From the NCBI GenBank assembly GCA_943787375.1, contig CALSME010000002.1:62001-126000 (forward strand): a DNA stretch of 64,000 bases. Direction: 5' to 3'. Positions within the stretch are counted from its first letter, which is position 1. Each line of letters begins with the position of its first letter. Shown one piece after another: positions 25,000 to 33,836 of this stretch. Made by a program: the position numbers and the translations under genes. The notes beneath the pieces are model-generated. The model made no database searches. It had not been told where the DNA came from and saw only the letters and a list, made by a program, of their open reading frames with translations. The stretch comes from an uncultured Polaribacter sp. GTDB taxonomy: Bacteria > Bacteroidota > Bacteroidia > Flavobacteriales > Flavobacteriaceae.

Positions 25000-26046
25000 A
25001 TGGCAACATTTTACAATCTAGACATAAAAGAAGTAAAACAAGAAACCGCATCTGCGGTTTCTGTAGTATTTAACATTCCTGAAAACTTGAAATCTGAGTT
25101 TCATTTTTCTGCTGGACAATACATCACACTTCAAAAAGAAATTGACAACAATATCATTCGACGGGCTTATTCTATTTGCTCTACTCCTGAAAGTGGCGAA
25201 GTTCGGGTCGCTATTAAAGCGGTTGAAAAGGGCGTCTTTTCGACCTATGCAACGACCCTTTTAAAGGCGGGTGATGCGCTTGAAGTTTCTGCACCAGAAG
25301 GACGTTTTTTATTACATCCAGAAACAAATAAAAATTACATCGGGTTTGCCGCAGGTTCTGGGATTACACCAGTATTATCAATGTTAAAAACAGTTCTAGA
25401 AACTGAACCAACAGCAACTTTTACTTTGATTTATGGGAATAAATCGATCGAAGACACCTTGTTCTTCGAGGCGTTAAATAGTTTAAAAGAAATTCATTCG
25501 GAACGATTAAACCTCCACTATATTTTCAGTAGAGAAGACGTAAAAAATGCATTACGTGGTAGAATTAATGAAAATGTAACCGACTTTTTTGTGAAAAGTA
25601 GGTATAAGGAAACTTCTTTTGATGCGGCCTATTTATGCGGTCCAGAAGGAATGATTAAAGAAGTGTCAAAGACACTTGCCAAAAATAATGTTTCGAAAGA
25701 AAACATCCACTTCGAGCTTTTTACCGTTACTGTTGACAAAGAAAGTGCTGAACAAGTAAAAGAAGGAGAAACCGAAGTTACGATCCTTTTAGACGATGAA
25801 ACATCGACTTTTACAATGCAACAAACAGATGATATTCTGGCAGCAAGTTTGCGAAACGACTTAGATGCTCCTTACTCATGTCAAGGAGGTGTATGTAGTT
25901 CTTGTTTATGTAAAGTTACCGAAGGAAAAGCGGTCATGGTTAAAAATGCTATTTTAACCGAAAGTGAAATCGCTGATGGATTTATTTTAGCTTGTCAAGC
26001 CTACCCAACAACAGCAAAAATTACAATTGATTTTGATGATGTATAA
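25000..26046 (+). CDS. ferredoxin-NADP reductase-like flavoprotein with C-terminal 2Fe-2S domain (PaaE type)
   Basis: The 348-residue protein has an FAD-binding domain (RRAYSICSTP), an NAD(P)-binding domain (GFAAGSGITPVLSMLK, AYLCGPEGMI) and a plant-type [2Fe-2S] domain with CQGGVCSSC (Cx4Cx2C) and a fourth cysteine in LACQAYP. This order matches PaaE/HmpX-type electron-transfer proteins that feed oxygenases. None of the other phenylacetate oxygenase (paa) genes is in the window, so the partner is unknown. Its closeness to asd suggests co-transcription but no shared pathway. Confidence 0.85.
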   Translation: MATFYNLDIKEVKQETASAVSVVFNIPENLKSEFHFSAGQYITLQKEIDNNIIRRAYSICSTPESGEVRVAIKAVEKGVFSTYATTLLKAGDALEVSAPEGRFLLHPETNKNYIGFAAGSGITPVLSMLKTVLETEPTATFTLIYGNKSIEDTLFFEALNSLKEIHSERLNLHYIFSREDVKNALRGRINENVTDFFVKSRYKETSFDAAYLCGPEGMIKEVSKTLAKNNVSKENIHFELFTVTVDKESAEQVKEGETEVTILLDDETSTFTMQQTDDILAASLRNDLDAPYSCQGGVCSSCLCKVTEGKAVMVKNAILTESEIADGFILACQAYPTTAKITIDFDDV

Positions 26047-26128
26047 TACAATATCATTATTTATATATTGAAATTCGTTGTGTCTTCTGTGGTAAAAATA
26101 ACTCTTCAAGAAACTAAAATATTATTCC

Positions 26129-26136
26129 TATTTTTA
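26129..26136 (+). promoter_or_regulatory. lysE-type gene candidate -7 box TATTTTTA
   Basis: TATTTTTA is one base from TAnnTTTG and ends 4 nt before the ATG at 26141. It is one of several boxes in this window positioned to give a leaderless or near-leaderless mRNA. Confidence 0.35.
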
Positions 26137-26140
26137 ACCA

Positions 26141-26815
26141 ATGGATATTTACGACTTTCAAAACGCTTTTCTAATTGGATTCTTCATGGCTTTCATGATT
26201 GGACCCGTTTTTTTTGTGCTCATCCAAACCAGCATTCTGAAAGGCGCAAGAGCAGCTATTGTTTTCGATTTAGGCGTTCTCTTAGGAGATGTCTCTTTTA
26301 TATTAATTGCCTATTACGGCAGCCGTTCCTTATTAGAAAAAATAAAAGATGACCCAAGACTCTTCTTCATTGGAGGTTTGGCTTTGGTTATTTACGGACT
26401 CATTACGTATTTAGAAAAAGAAGGGAAGAAAGAAGCGCTAGCAACGAACAATACGGTCACGATTCCGCTTAAAAATAACTACCTAAAGGGCTTTTTTAAA
26501 GGCTTCTTTTTAAACTTTATAAATGTTGGTGTTTTGGCATTTTGGCTGGGTATTGTTTTGGTAATTGGACCCACTTTAAAAATGGATCAAACCGCAATTT
26601 TCTGGTACTTTGGAACAATTTTGACGGCGTACTTTCTGACGGATTTAGGAAAGATTTTTTTAGCCAAACAATTAAAGAGTAAAATGACGCCTTCGGTAAT
26701 TTTCCGCACAAAAAAAATTATGGGAATCATCTTAATTGTTTGTGGGGTCTTTTTAATGCTACAAGGTTTCATTCCGAATGAAAAAATGGATGGACTTATA
26801 CAAATTGGAGAATAA
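26141..26815 (+). CDS. LysE family translocator
   Basis: The 224-residue membrane protein has about six hydrophobic spans and the LysE/RhtB-type N-terminus GFFMAFMIGPVFFVLIQTSI with GARAAIVFDLGVLLGDVSFI. The family exports amino acids. The position after asd is suggestive but there is no direct evidence for the substrate. The overlapping 26068-26352 ORF in another frame is a shadow. A bidirectional terminator follows at once. Confidence 0.85.
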   Translation: MDIYDFQNAFLIGFFMAFMIGPVFFVLIQTSILKGARAAIVFDLGVLLGDVSFILIAYYGSRSLLEKIKDDPRLFFIGGLALVIYGLITYLEKEGKKEALATNNTVTIPLKNNYLKGFFKGFFLNFINVGVLAFWLGIVLVIGPTLKMDQTAIFWYFGTILTAYFLTDLGKIFLAKQLKSKMTPSVIFRTKKIMGIILIVCGVFLMLQGFIPNEKMDGLIQIGE

Positions 26816-26843
26816 AAAAAGCGAAGTTTTCACCTCGCTTTTT
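26816..26843. terminator. bidirectional terminator between lysE-type gene and M1 peptidase
   Basis: AAAAAGCGA and TCGCTTTTT form the stem, starting directly after the lysE-type stop. T runs on both strands let it serve both convergent genes. Confidence 0.8.
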
Positions 26844-26893
26844 GATTCATTTTCTCTTATAGGTAGGAACTGTTTTTCAGCAGTCATAAAATA

Positions 26894-28738
26894 TTACTCC
26901 ACTTCAAAAATGTTATTGTCGTCATTGACATCTGCCATGAGTTTACTGCTGTCAATCACCACCGATTTTATTTTTTTTGCCGTTTTAAAAGTATAGGTTG
27001 GATGTGCCCAAGCCCAATCTTCTAATACCGTTGCAGAAGTTGGTTTGTTCCCACGCATCACTCTTAATGGAATATTAAAACTTTCTACAGAACCATCAAC
27101 ATAGGTAACGTCAACATCTACTGGCATTGGCATTTGACCAATTCTTTCGAGTGTAACTTCAGTCCCAATTACGGTTTTAACTCCGTAGTCAATGGTGTGC
27201 GTGGTCTGAATCCATTCGTTTAAATACCAGTCTAAATGAATTCCAGAAACTTTTTCCATTGTTCTTTTGATATCGTTTGGAGTTGGGTGTTTAAAACTAA
27301 AGTCTGTAAAGTACTTTTTCAATCCTTTCGCAACATTCTCGGCACCAATTACATATTCTAATTGCGACAAAAACATACTTCCTTTTCCATAACTTCCAAC
27401 ACTATACGCTGCATTGGTATTGTATCGGTCTGCATGGGTTGTCAAAGGTTCTTCTAAACCATTTTTTGTAATATAATTATACCCCCTGTAAGGACCTGAA
27501 TTTGGGTTTTTACCTTCCGAATTCTTCAAGATTTCTGCAGAAGCCTTGTTTGAAATATAGGACGTAAATCCTTCATCCATCCAAGGATGTAAACTTTCGT
27601 TAGACGCCAACAAAAACTGAAACCAAGTATGTGCCAATTCATGCGCAGTTACTCCAAAAAGGCTTCCATATTTTCTTTTCCCAGTAATTAAAGTGGCCAT
27701 CGCATATTCCATTCCGCCGTCTCCACCTTGTATCACAGAGTATTGTTTGTAAGGATACTGCCCAATGTGCTTACTAAAATAAGTCATTAAAGCTGCTGTT
27801 GGTTTTTGTAAGTCTTTCCAGTTTTTTAAATACGCTGGTGCTAAATTTTTCTTGTACAGAAAGTGTAAATCAATTCCATTGTCCATTTTTAACACATCGT
27901 GCTTATATTCTGGATCTGCTGCCCAAACAAAATCATGCACCTTTGGTGCTTTAAAATGCCAGGTCAATTTATCCGTTGATGGTATATTTAACGGTTTTGA
28001 ATCCTCCTCATAACCATGCCCAATTTCTTGGGGGTTTTGTAAATACCCTGTTCCACCAACAACGTAAGTTTTATCGATGGTTAATTTTACATCAAAATTA
28101 CCCCAAACTCCGTGAAACTCTCGTGCAATGTAGGGTGGTGTGTGCCATCCTTGGAAATCATATTCCGCCATTTTTGGATACCATTGCGCCATTGAAAGTG
28201 CAACTCCTTCTTTATTATTTCTTCCAGAACGACGAATTTGTGCAGGAACTTGCGCTTCAAAAACCATATCAAAAGTGACACTTTCACCTGATTTAATTGG
28301 GGTGTCTAAGGTAACTTCTAAAATTGTACCCACCGCTTCGAAAGCTACAGAAATACCATTTTGTTGTAAAGAATTTACTTTAATATATCCAATTTCATTA
28401 GGTTGTAATTTACTAATTCTGTCTCCGACTCTTCGGTCTGGATCTTTAATGTTTAAAGACCGTACGTCCATTTGAGAGCCCGGTTGAAAGGCATTAAAAT
28501 ACAAGTGATAAAAAACTTTGGTCAATTCGTCTGGCGAATTGTTGGTGTACACTGCTTTCTGAGTTCCTTTGTATTGATAGTTGTTTACATCTACATCAAT
28601 ATCCATTGAATAATCAATCTGTTGTTGCCAATAAGAAGCAGTTTCTATTGTGGTTGATTGTTTGTAAACGACTTCTTTTGTTTGCTTACAAGAAAGCATC
28701 CACAAGGTCATAAAAGCAACTAGTAATAATTTTTTCAT
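26894..28738 (-). CDS. M1 family zinc aminopeptidase-like lipoprotein
   Basis: The 614-residue protein has a lipoprotein signal (LLLVAFMTLWMLSC) and the M1 catalytic domain: the GxMEN-like GGMEYAMATL, zinc motif HELAH near residue 366 and the third ligand in WMDEGFTSY. M1 enzymes are usually aminopeptidases; the N-terminal beta domain precedes the catalytic part. The lipobox puts it on the envelope. The track start adds 13 residues; ATG 28738 gives a normal signal peptide. It lies 65 nt after the S8 peptidase gene. Confidence 0.9.
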   Translation of the reverse strand: MKKLLLVAFMTLWMLSCKQTKEVVYKQSTTIETASYWQQQIDYSMDIDVDVNNYQYKGTQKAVYTNNSPDELTKVFYHLYFNAFQPGSQMDVRSLNIKDPDRRVGDRISKLQPNEIGYIKVNSLQQNGISVAFEAVGTILEVTLDTPIKSGESVTFDMVFEAQVPAQIRRSGRNNKEGVALSMAQWYPKMAEYDFQGWHTPPYIAREFHGVWGNFDVKLTIDKTYVVGGTGYLQNPQEIGHGYEEDSKPLNIPSTDKLTWHFKAPKVHDFVWAADPEYKHDVLKMDNGIDLHFLYKKNLAPAYLKNWKDLQKPTAALMTYFSKHIGQYPYKQYSVIQGGDGGMEYAMATLITGKRKYGSLFGVTAHELAHTWFQFLLASNESLHPWMDEGFTSYISNKASAEILKNSEGKNPNSGPYRGYNYITKNGLEEPLTTHADRYNTNAAYSVGSYGKGSMFLSQLEYVIGAENVAKGLKKYFTDFSFKHPTPNDIKRTMEKVSGIHLDWYLNEWIQTTHTIDYGVKTVIGTEVTLERIGQMPMPVDVDVTYVDGSVESFNIPLRVMRGNKPTSATVLEDWAWAHPTYTFKTAKKIKSVVIDSSKLMADVNDDNNIFEVE

Positions 28739-28803
28739 TTTCTTTATATTTAAATACTCCTTTTTTTTCGATTTCACTTAGACAAACAAAATACTGTTTC
28801 GTG

Positions 28804-30519
28804 TTACTTTTTCCCGTTGACAATTTGATCTGCCATCTTTAAAGCATTGTAGGCATTTACAATACGCCCTGAAACAGATAAATCTGAAAACGACACTTTA
28901 TCTCCTGTTGGATTTTCTCTTGATTGTGATCCTGGCTTGATTACTTCAAAATTAATTTTTATCCCCGAATTCATTAAAATGTGTTTTACTTGACTTGCCG
29001 ATAACTGAGGGTAGTATGAACGAACCAGTGCTGCAACACCTGCTGCTGACGGTGCGGCCATAGACGTTCCACTATTGGGTGCATAGCTGTCTTTTGGCAT
29101 GGTTGCATAGATATCAACCCCTGGTGCAAATACATCTACATTTACCTTTCCATAGTTAGAAAAGTTTGCGGGTAAATTTTCATTGTAATTAAGGCTCATT
29201 GCGCCAACGGTTAAAACATTGTCTGAGATTTCATTGATGAAATCGGGAGCGTCTGTTGGAAAAGTCGCTTCAATATCAATATTTGCACCATCATTCCCAG
29301 CAGCATTTACTAATAAAACATCTTTTTTGGCAGCATATCGAATGGCTTCTAATACCCATTCCATATTGGGTGATTGTCCTTTACCAAAACTCATATTAAT
29401 TACTTTTGCGCCATTATCTACTGCATATCGAATCCCTAAAGCAACATCCTTATCGTGCTCATCTCCATCTGGCACCACTCTTACTGCCATGATCTTTACA
29501 TTTTTGGCAACTCCGTTCACTCCTTTATCGTTGTCTCTTGATGCTGCAACAATTCCAGCAACATGTGTTCCATGGCTTTCTAAATCTTTTGAACCAATCA
29601 CATTATTGTTCCCGTAATCGGTATCGGTGATGTCGTATAAATCATCCCCCATCGTTTGACGTGCGTCAAAATCTAAATCGAAATGCTTTGTTCTTTCGAG
29701 GCCAGCCATGTAGTCTAACAATCCTTTTTGATAATCTAAAAGACTCACTTCGGTCATTCCTCTGTTTAAAATATTGACAACATCTGCAATTTGTTCAGCA
29801 ACTTTAGGATCTCCTGGTTTCACTACTTTTAAATCTTCTAAAGTAAAATCATCTTTCCCCAAGAAGGTTTTCACGGCATTAAAATTCTCAGCAAGTTGAT
29901 TTAATCTTTGCTTGGTATTGTTTAAATTTTCTTTTTCCTTGGTTTTTTTATCCGCAGACTTAGAAAATGCTGCTTTGTCTTTTAAAAATTGTGCAAATGC
30001 AGCTTGATCTGCTTCTGGAATCTCGGAAGCTGTTTTATTGCCAAACTTCTCCATCCCTCTTTTTACAATTCTAGTAATTTCTAATTGATCTGAATTTACA
30101 ATACGACCATCTTTACTTCCAATAAAGTTCCAACCATGAATATCATCTACATAACCGTTCTGATCATCATCGATATTATTGCCTGCAATTTCATTTGGAT
30201 TTACCCAAGCAACTTCTTTTAAATCTTCATGAGATACATCGACGCCAGAATCTGCAATACCCACAATTACTTCTACGCCCTTTTTGTCTTCTAAAAACTG
30301 ATACGCTCTTGCGATACTCATTCCTGGAATGGAATCTTTTTCTAGATCTGCATGACTCCAACGATGGGTTTCATCTTCGGATAAAGCTCCTTTTTTAGCA
30401 GTTACATTGATCGTATTCACCGTTCCACTTGGAACCGGTATAGCGGTAATGGATGTTTTACAGCTTGATAAGATAGAAACAGCAACTGCTGTATATAAAA
30501 TAGATTTTAATGTGCTCAT
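28804..30519 (-). CDS. S8 subtilisin-like serine protease lipoprotein with large insertion
   Basis: The 571-residue protease has a lipobox (ILSSC, Cys20), catalytic Asp90 (GIADSGVDVSHED), His316 (SHGTHVAGI) and Ser486 (NSGTSMAAPSAAG). Between Asp and His, about 225 residues separate motifs that are usually some 40 apart. The first part holds a Ca-type loop DDDQNGYVDD and HGWNFIG; about residues 145-290 are charged and helical. The insertion probably controls activity or substrate access. The enzyme should be anchored in the envelope. The neighbouring genes MBL and M1 lie on the same strand. Confidence 0.9.
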   Translation of the reverse strand: MSTLKSILYTAVAVSILSSCKTSITAIPVPSGTVNTINVTAKKGALSEDETHRWSHADLEKDSIPGMSIARAYQFLEDKKGVEVIVGIADSGVDVSHEDLKEVAWVNPNEIAGNNIDDDQNGYVDDIHGWNFIGSKDGRIVNSDQLEITRIVKRGMEKFGNKTASEIPEADQAAFAQFLKDKAAFSKSADKKTKEKENLNNTKQRLNQLAENFNAVKTFLGKDDFTLEDLKVVKPGDPKVAEQIADVVNILNRGMTEVSLLDYQKGLLDYMAGLERTKHFDLDFDARQTMGDDLYDITDTDYGNNNVIGSKDLESHGTHVAGIVAASRDNDKGVNGVAKNVKIMAVRVVPDGDEHDKDVALGIRYAVDNGAKVINMSFGKGQSPNMEWVLEAIRYAAKKDVLLVNAAGNDGANIDIEATFPTDAPDFINEISDNVLTVGAMSLNYNENLPANFSNYGKVNVDVFAPGVDIYATMPKDSYAPNSGTSMAAPSAAGVAALVRSYYPQLSASQVKHILMNSGIKINFEVIKPGSQSRENPTGDKVSFSDLSVSGRIVNAYNALKMADQIVNGKK

Positions 30520-30526
30520 AATAGTA

Positions 30527-31372
30527 TTAATTAAATATGTCTGTGAATTTATAAGTTTGGTGAAGTCGTACTCCTTTTTCTGTATGCTTTACGGTACAAA
30601 GCTCGTTGTAAGCATCGTGTTCTAAAAAAAGATAATAATTTTTGTCTGCAGCTTCCTTTAAAAAAGCAGCTTTTTCTGTGATTGTTGTAAGGGGTCTTGT
30701 GTCATAGCCCATTACATATGGCAATGGAATGTGTCCAACGGTAGGCAGTAAATCGGCCATAAAAACGATGGTTTTGTCTTGGTATGTAATTTTTGGCAAC
30801 ATTTGTTTTTCAGTATGCCCATCCATCAATAAAACGTCAAATCCTATTTGGTCTTTGGCATTCTGTTGGATAAAATTTAACTGTCCATTTTGTTGAATTG
30901 GGAGGATGTTTTCGGTTAAAAAAGACGCTTTTTCTCTTGGATTTGGTTCCGTTGCCCAATTCCAATGTGCTTCATTCGACCAAACTTTTGCATTTTTAAA
31001 TGCGGGTTGCAAAATTGTTTTTGCTTGGTTAAACTCGATAACTCCACCACAGTGATCAAAATGTAAATGGGTTAGAAAAACATCGGTAATATCATCTCTA
31101 TGAAAACCATGTTTTGCTAAAGAAGCGTCTAAGGAGAAGTCACCAAATAAATAATAATATCCAAAAAACTTTTGAGATTGTTTGTCACCCAAGCCAGTAT
31201 CAATTAAAGTCAATCGATTGCCATCTTCTATAAGCAGACAACGCATGCTCATGTCTATTAGGTTTTTTGCGTCTGCAGGATTTGTTTTTTGCCAAATCGT
31301 TTTAGGCACAACACCAAACATAGCACCTCCGTCTAACTTAAAATTTCCAGTTTCTATTGGGTACATTTTCAT
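30527..31372 (-). CDS. metallo-beta-lactamase fold hydrolase
   Basis: The 281-residue protein has the MBL zinc motif THLHFDHCGG and follow-on histidines in LMDGHTEKQM and LFLEHDAYN. The layout resembles lactonase-like or uncharacterised MBL hydrolases; the substrate cannot be named. There is no signal peptide, so it is cytoplasmic. The track start is a TTG at 31381; ATG 31372 (MKMYPIETGNF) is chosen, with ATG 31366 as an alternative. The stop lies 7 nt before the S8 start. Confidence 0.85.
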   Translation of the reverse strand: MKMYPIETGNFKLDGGAMFGVVPKTIWQKTNPADAKNLIDMSMRCLLIEDGNRLTLIDTGLGDKQSQKFFGYYYLFGDFSLDASLAKHGFHRDDITDVFLTHLHFDHCGGVIEFNQAKTILQPAFKNAKVWSNEAHWNWATEPNPREKASFLTENILPIQQNGQLNFIQQNAKDQIGFDVLLMDGHTEKQMLPKITYQDKTIVFMADLLPTVGHIPLPYVMGYDTRPLTTITEKAAFLKEAADKNYYLFLEHDAYNELCTVKHTEKGVRLHQTYKFTDIFN

Positions 31373-31443
31373 CAACAACAAATATGCAGAAAAAACGCCA
31401 CTTTTTTGCTAATAAAATCTTAAATTCATGAAGGTAAAATACC

Positions 31444-33795
31444 TTAATCTTTTACAATCAAGTTTTGCTGGATTTCTTTTCCGAAATTATCAGTTATAGA
31501 AATTATATAATCCCCACTCTCTAAAGATACTGCAACTTCATGAATCTTATTTGTAGTTGCTATAAATTTTTTGTTGATATACCAAAACAGGGTTGCATCA
31601 TTGTTAGAATGCGTCGCTTTTAAAATGGTTTCATTTTTTTTACCGTTAAAATCTTTCGGTAAAAAAATAGTTATATTTTCTGATGGATATATAAATTTTA
31701 ACGCATTTTTTATTTCACCCAAACAATCCATCCGAAACTTTGGCAGAGATTTGTAAAAAGGGTTTTTTTTCTTATAATGATAGTCCATTAATGGTGGCAA
31801 AACAAACCAAGACTTTTGTTTGATTTCGCTTAATTTTTGGCAAGAAGTATTTACTTGGTAGTTTTCTGTTTTATTTACATTTATAAAGACATGAAAAGGA
31901 CATGGGGGTGTTTTTAGTCCTGAGTTCTGAACGAATTCAAACCCTTTCTCTTCGCAAATAGCGGTCGCTCTATATCCACTTTTTGTGCAAACTTCTATCT
32001 CTGTCATTTCATCAAAAGGTTTTTCAAACCAATCTGATTTAGGCAATTTATCAAAGACATCAAATAAGATAGGTGCTGCTGTTTGAACCCCAACCAAACC
32101 AGGTCTTCCCTCTCCATCTGCGTTACCAACCCACACACCAACAACATAATCTTTTGTGGTTCCAATTGCCCAAGCATCTCGAAAACCAAAACTAGTTCCT
32201 GTTTTCCATGCAATTTGTTTGGCGGCATCAAAGAATTTCCAATTTTCTTCAGCACCGGGCCTGTTCACTTCTTTTAAACTTTCAAATGTGAGGTAAATTG
32301 ATGCCGCATCAAACACTATTTTCTCTGAAGAATTTTTACCAAAATCATTTTTTTCATCTTTAAAATAAGTAGGTTCAGAAAATTCATTTGTAAAATAGGT
32401 ACTCGAATGTTGACTGAAATGATTTACCGTTGCTGCCATTGAAGCATAACTCTTACACAAATCCCATAAGTTGCTTTCAGCTCCGCCCAGCACCAAAGTT
32501 AAACCATAATAATTTGCATCTTTTTGAAGGTTCTTTAGGTCTAATTTTTTTAAATAATCATGAAACTTTACCAATCCAAATTCCTGTAACATTCTTACCA
32601 TTGGAACATTTAAAGATTTTGATAATGCCAATTTTGCAGAAATTGCTCCCGAATATTTTTTATCGAAATTCTCTGGCTGATAGCTACCAAAATTAGTTGG
32701 AATATCTGCCACTAAAGTGTTCGGGAGCAAATCGCCACTGTCTAACATTGCCGCATATAAAAATGGTTTTAAGATACTTCCTGTACTTCTTGGCTTGTCA
32801 ATAATATCTACCTCTTTTTGATGTTTTTTATCGGTAGGAGAATTTCCAACATAACTCAATACTTGTCTGGTTTTTACATCTAACACCAAAACTGCAACAT
32901 TATAAATTTCATTTTTACTTAATTGATTGTAATGGTTTCTAACAATTGTATTTGTTTGTATTTGTACCTTTTTGTCAATCGTTGTTTTTACAAACGCCCC
33001 TTTTTGCTGCTTATTAATTTTCTGTAATAAATGGGGTGCAATTTGTGGAAGTGGATATGGTTTCTGGGGTAAATTCTCTAAAAGAGACAATCGATATGTT
33101 AAAGAATCTATCACCTTTTTGTGATGTAATTTCTTAAGTAATCGGTTTCTTTTTTCCAATAATTTTTGTTGATTTTTTCCAGGATAAATTAAATTTGGGG
33201 CATTGGGTAAAACCGCTAAAGTGGCCGCTTCTGCCCAAGACAAATCCATAGATTTTCTATTGAAATACCTCCACGATGCAGCATCTAAACCCACTACATT
33301 TCCTCCAAAAGGAGCATTTGAACTCCAAAAGGCAATAATTTCTTCTTTTGAAACCCTCATTTCTAATCTTGTGGCAAGAACGAGTTCTTTTAGTTTTTCA
33401 ATGTAGGTTCTGGAGGTATTGCCTCTACTTAATCGAATGACTTGTTGAGTGAGCGTACTTCCTCCTCTTTTTACTTTTCCTGCCTGAAGGTTTTGCTGGA
33501 GGGCTTTTAAAATTGAAACTGGATTAAACCCTGGGTGTTGATAAAAATGCTCATCTTCAAACTGAATTAAACAGGTTTTAAATTTCTCAGGAACTACTTT
33601 ATTATGTGGAAACCGCCATTGACCATCTGAAGCAATTAACGCTCCTAACAACTCGTTACTACTACTTACAATTACTGTAGATGTTGGTTTGGTAAATATT
33701 TTTTTGGGCAAACAAAACGCATAGAATATGAGTAAAACAACAATCAAAATTGTTTTCTTTTTATGACGCATGAAATAATTATTCCTTTTTTTCAT
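31444..33795 (-). CDS. pbpC: penicillin-binding protein 1C
   Basis: PBP1C is a bifunctional peptidoglycan synthase. The 783-residue protein has an N-terminal membrane anchor (TILIVVLLIFYAFCL), a GT51 glycosyltransferase domain (EDEHFYQHPGFNPVSI, RGGSTLTQQVIRL), a transpeptidase domain with the SxxK serine in STGSILKP and KTG in WKTGTSFGFRDAW, and a C-terminal BiPBP_C domain. It is directly downstream of the alpha-2-macroglobulin gene, the arrangement known from E. coli yfhM-pbpC. The track's TTG start at 33828 is rejected in favour of ATG 33795; ATG 33771 is also possible. Confidence 0.93.
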   Translation of the reverse strand: MKKRNNYFMRHKKKTILIVVLLIFYAFCLPKKIFTKPTSTVIVSSSNELLGALIASDGQWRFPHNKVVPEKFKTCLIQFEDEHFYQHPGFNPVSILKALQQNLQAGKVKRGGSTLTQQVIRLSRGNTSRTYIEKLKELVLATRLEMRVSKEEIIAFWSSNAPFGGNVVGLDAASWRYFNRKSMDLSWAEAATLAVLPNAPNLIYPGKNQQKLLEKRNRLLKKLHHKKVIDSLTYRLSLLENLPQKPYPLPQIAPHLLQKINKQQKGAFVKTTIDKKVQIQTNTIVRNHYNQLSKNEIYNVAVLVLDVKTRQVLSYVGNSPTDKKHQKEVDIIDKPRSTGSILKPFLYAAMLDSGDLLPNTLVADIPTNFGSYQPENFDKKYSGAISAKLALSKSLNVPMVRMLQEFGLVKFHDYLKKLDLKNLQKDANYYGLTLVLGGAESNLWDLCKSYASMAATVNHFSQHSSTYFTNEFSEPTYFKDEKNDFGKNSSEKIVFDAASIYLTFESLKEVNRPGAEENWKFFDAAKQIAWKTGTSFGFRDAWAIGTTKDYVVGVWVGNADGEGRPGLVGVQTAAPILFDVFDKLPKSDWFEKPFDEMTEIEVCTKSGYRATAICEEKGFEFVQNSGLKTPPCPFHVFINVNKTENYQVNTSCQKLSEIKQKSWFVLPPLMDYHYKKKNPFYKSLPKFRMDCLGEIKNALKFIYPSENITIFLPKDFNGKKNETILKATHSNNDATLFWYINKKFIATTNKIHEVAVSLESGDYIISITDNFGKEIQQNLIVKD

Positions 33796-33836
33796 TCTTT
33801 TTTTGCCTACATATTCGTAAAAATTCAATTTACTTT

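Noticed and set aside
26068-26352. 94-residue ORF overlapping the start of the lysE-type gene
   Set aside because: It is in another frame of a clear membrane-protein gene and has no family-like content; shadow ORF.
23996-26815. asd, PaaE-like reductase and lysE-type exporter as one lysine biosynthesis/export operon
   Set aside because: asd and the reductase are closely spaced, but a 94-bp gap and a separate candidate promoter precede the exporter, and no other lysine genes are present; co-function is not supported.
29219-29617. 132-residue ORF antisense to the S8 protease gene
   Set aside because: It lies wholly opposite conserved catalytic-domain codons and shows no motif; shadow ORF.
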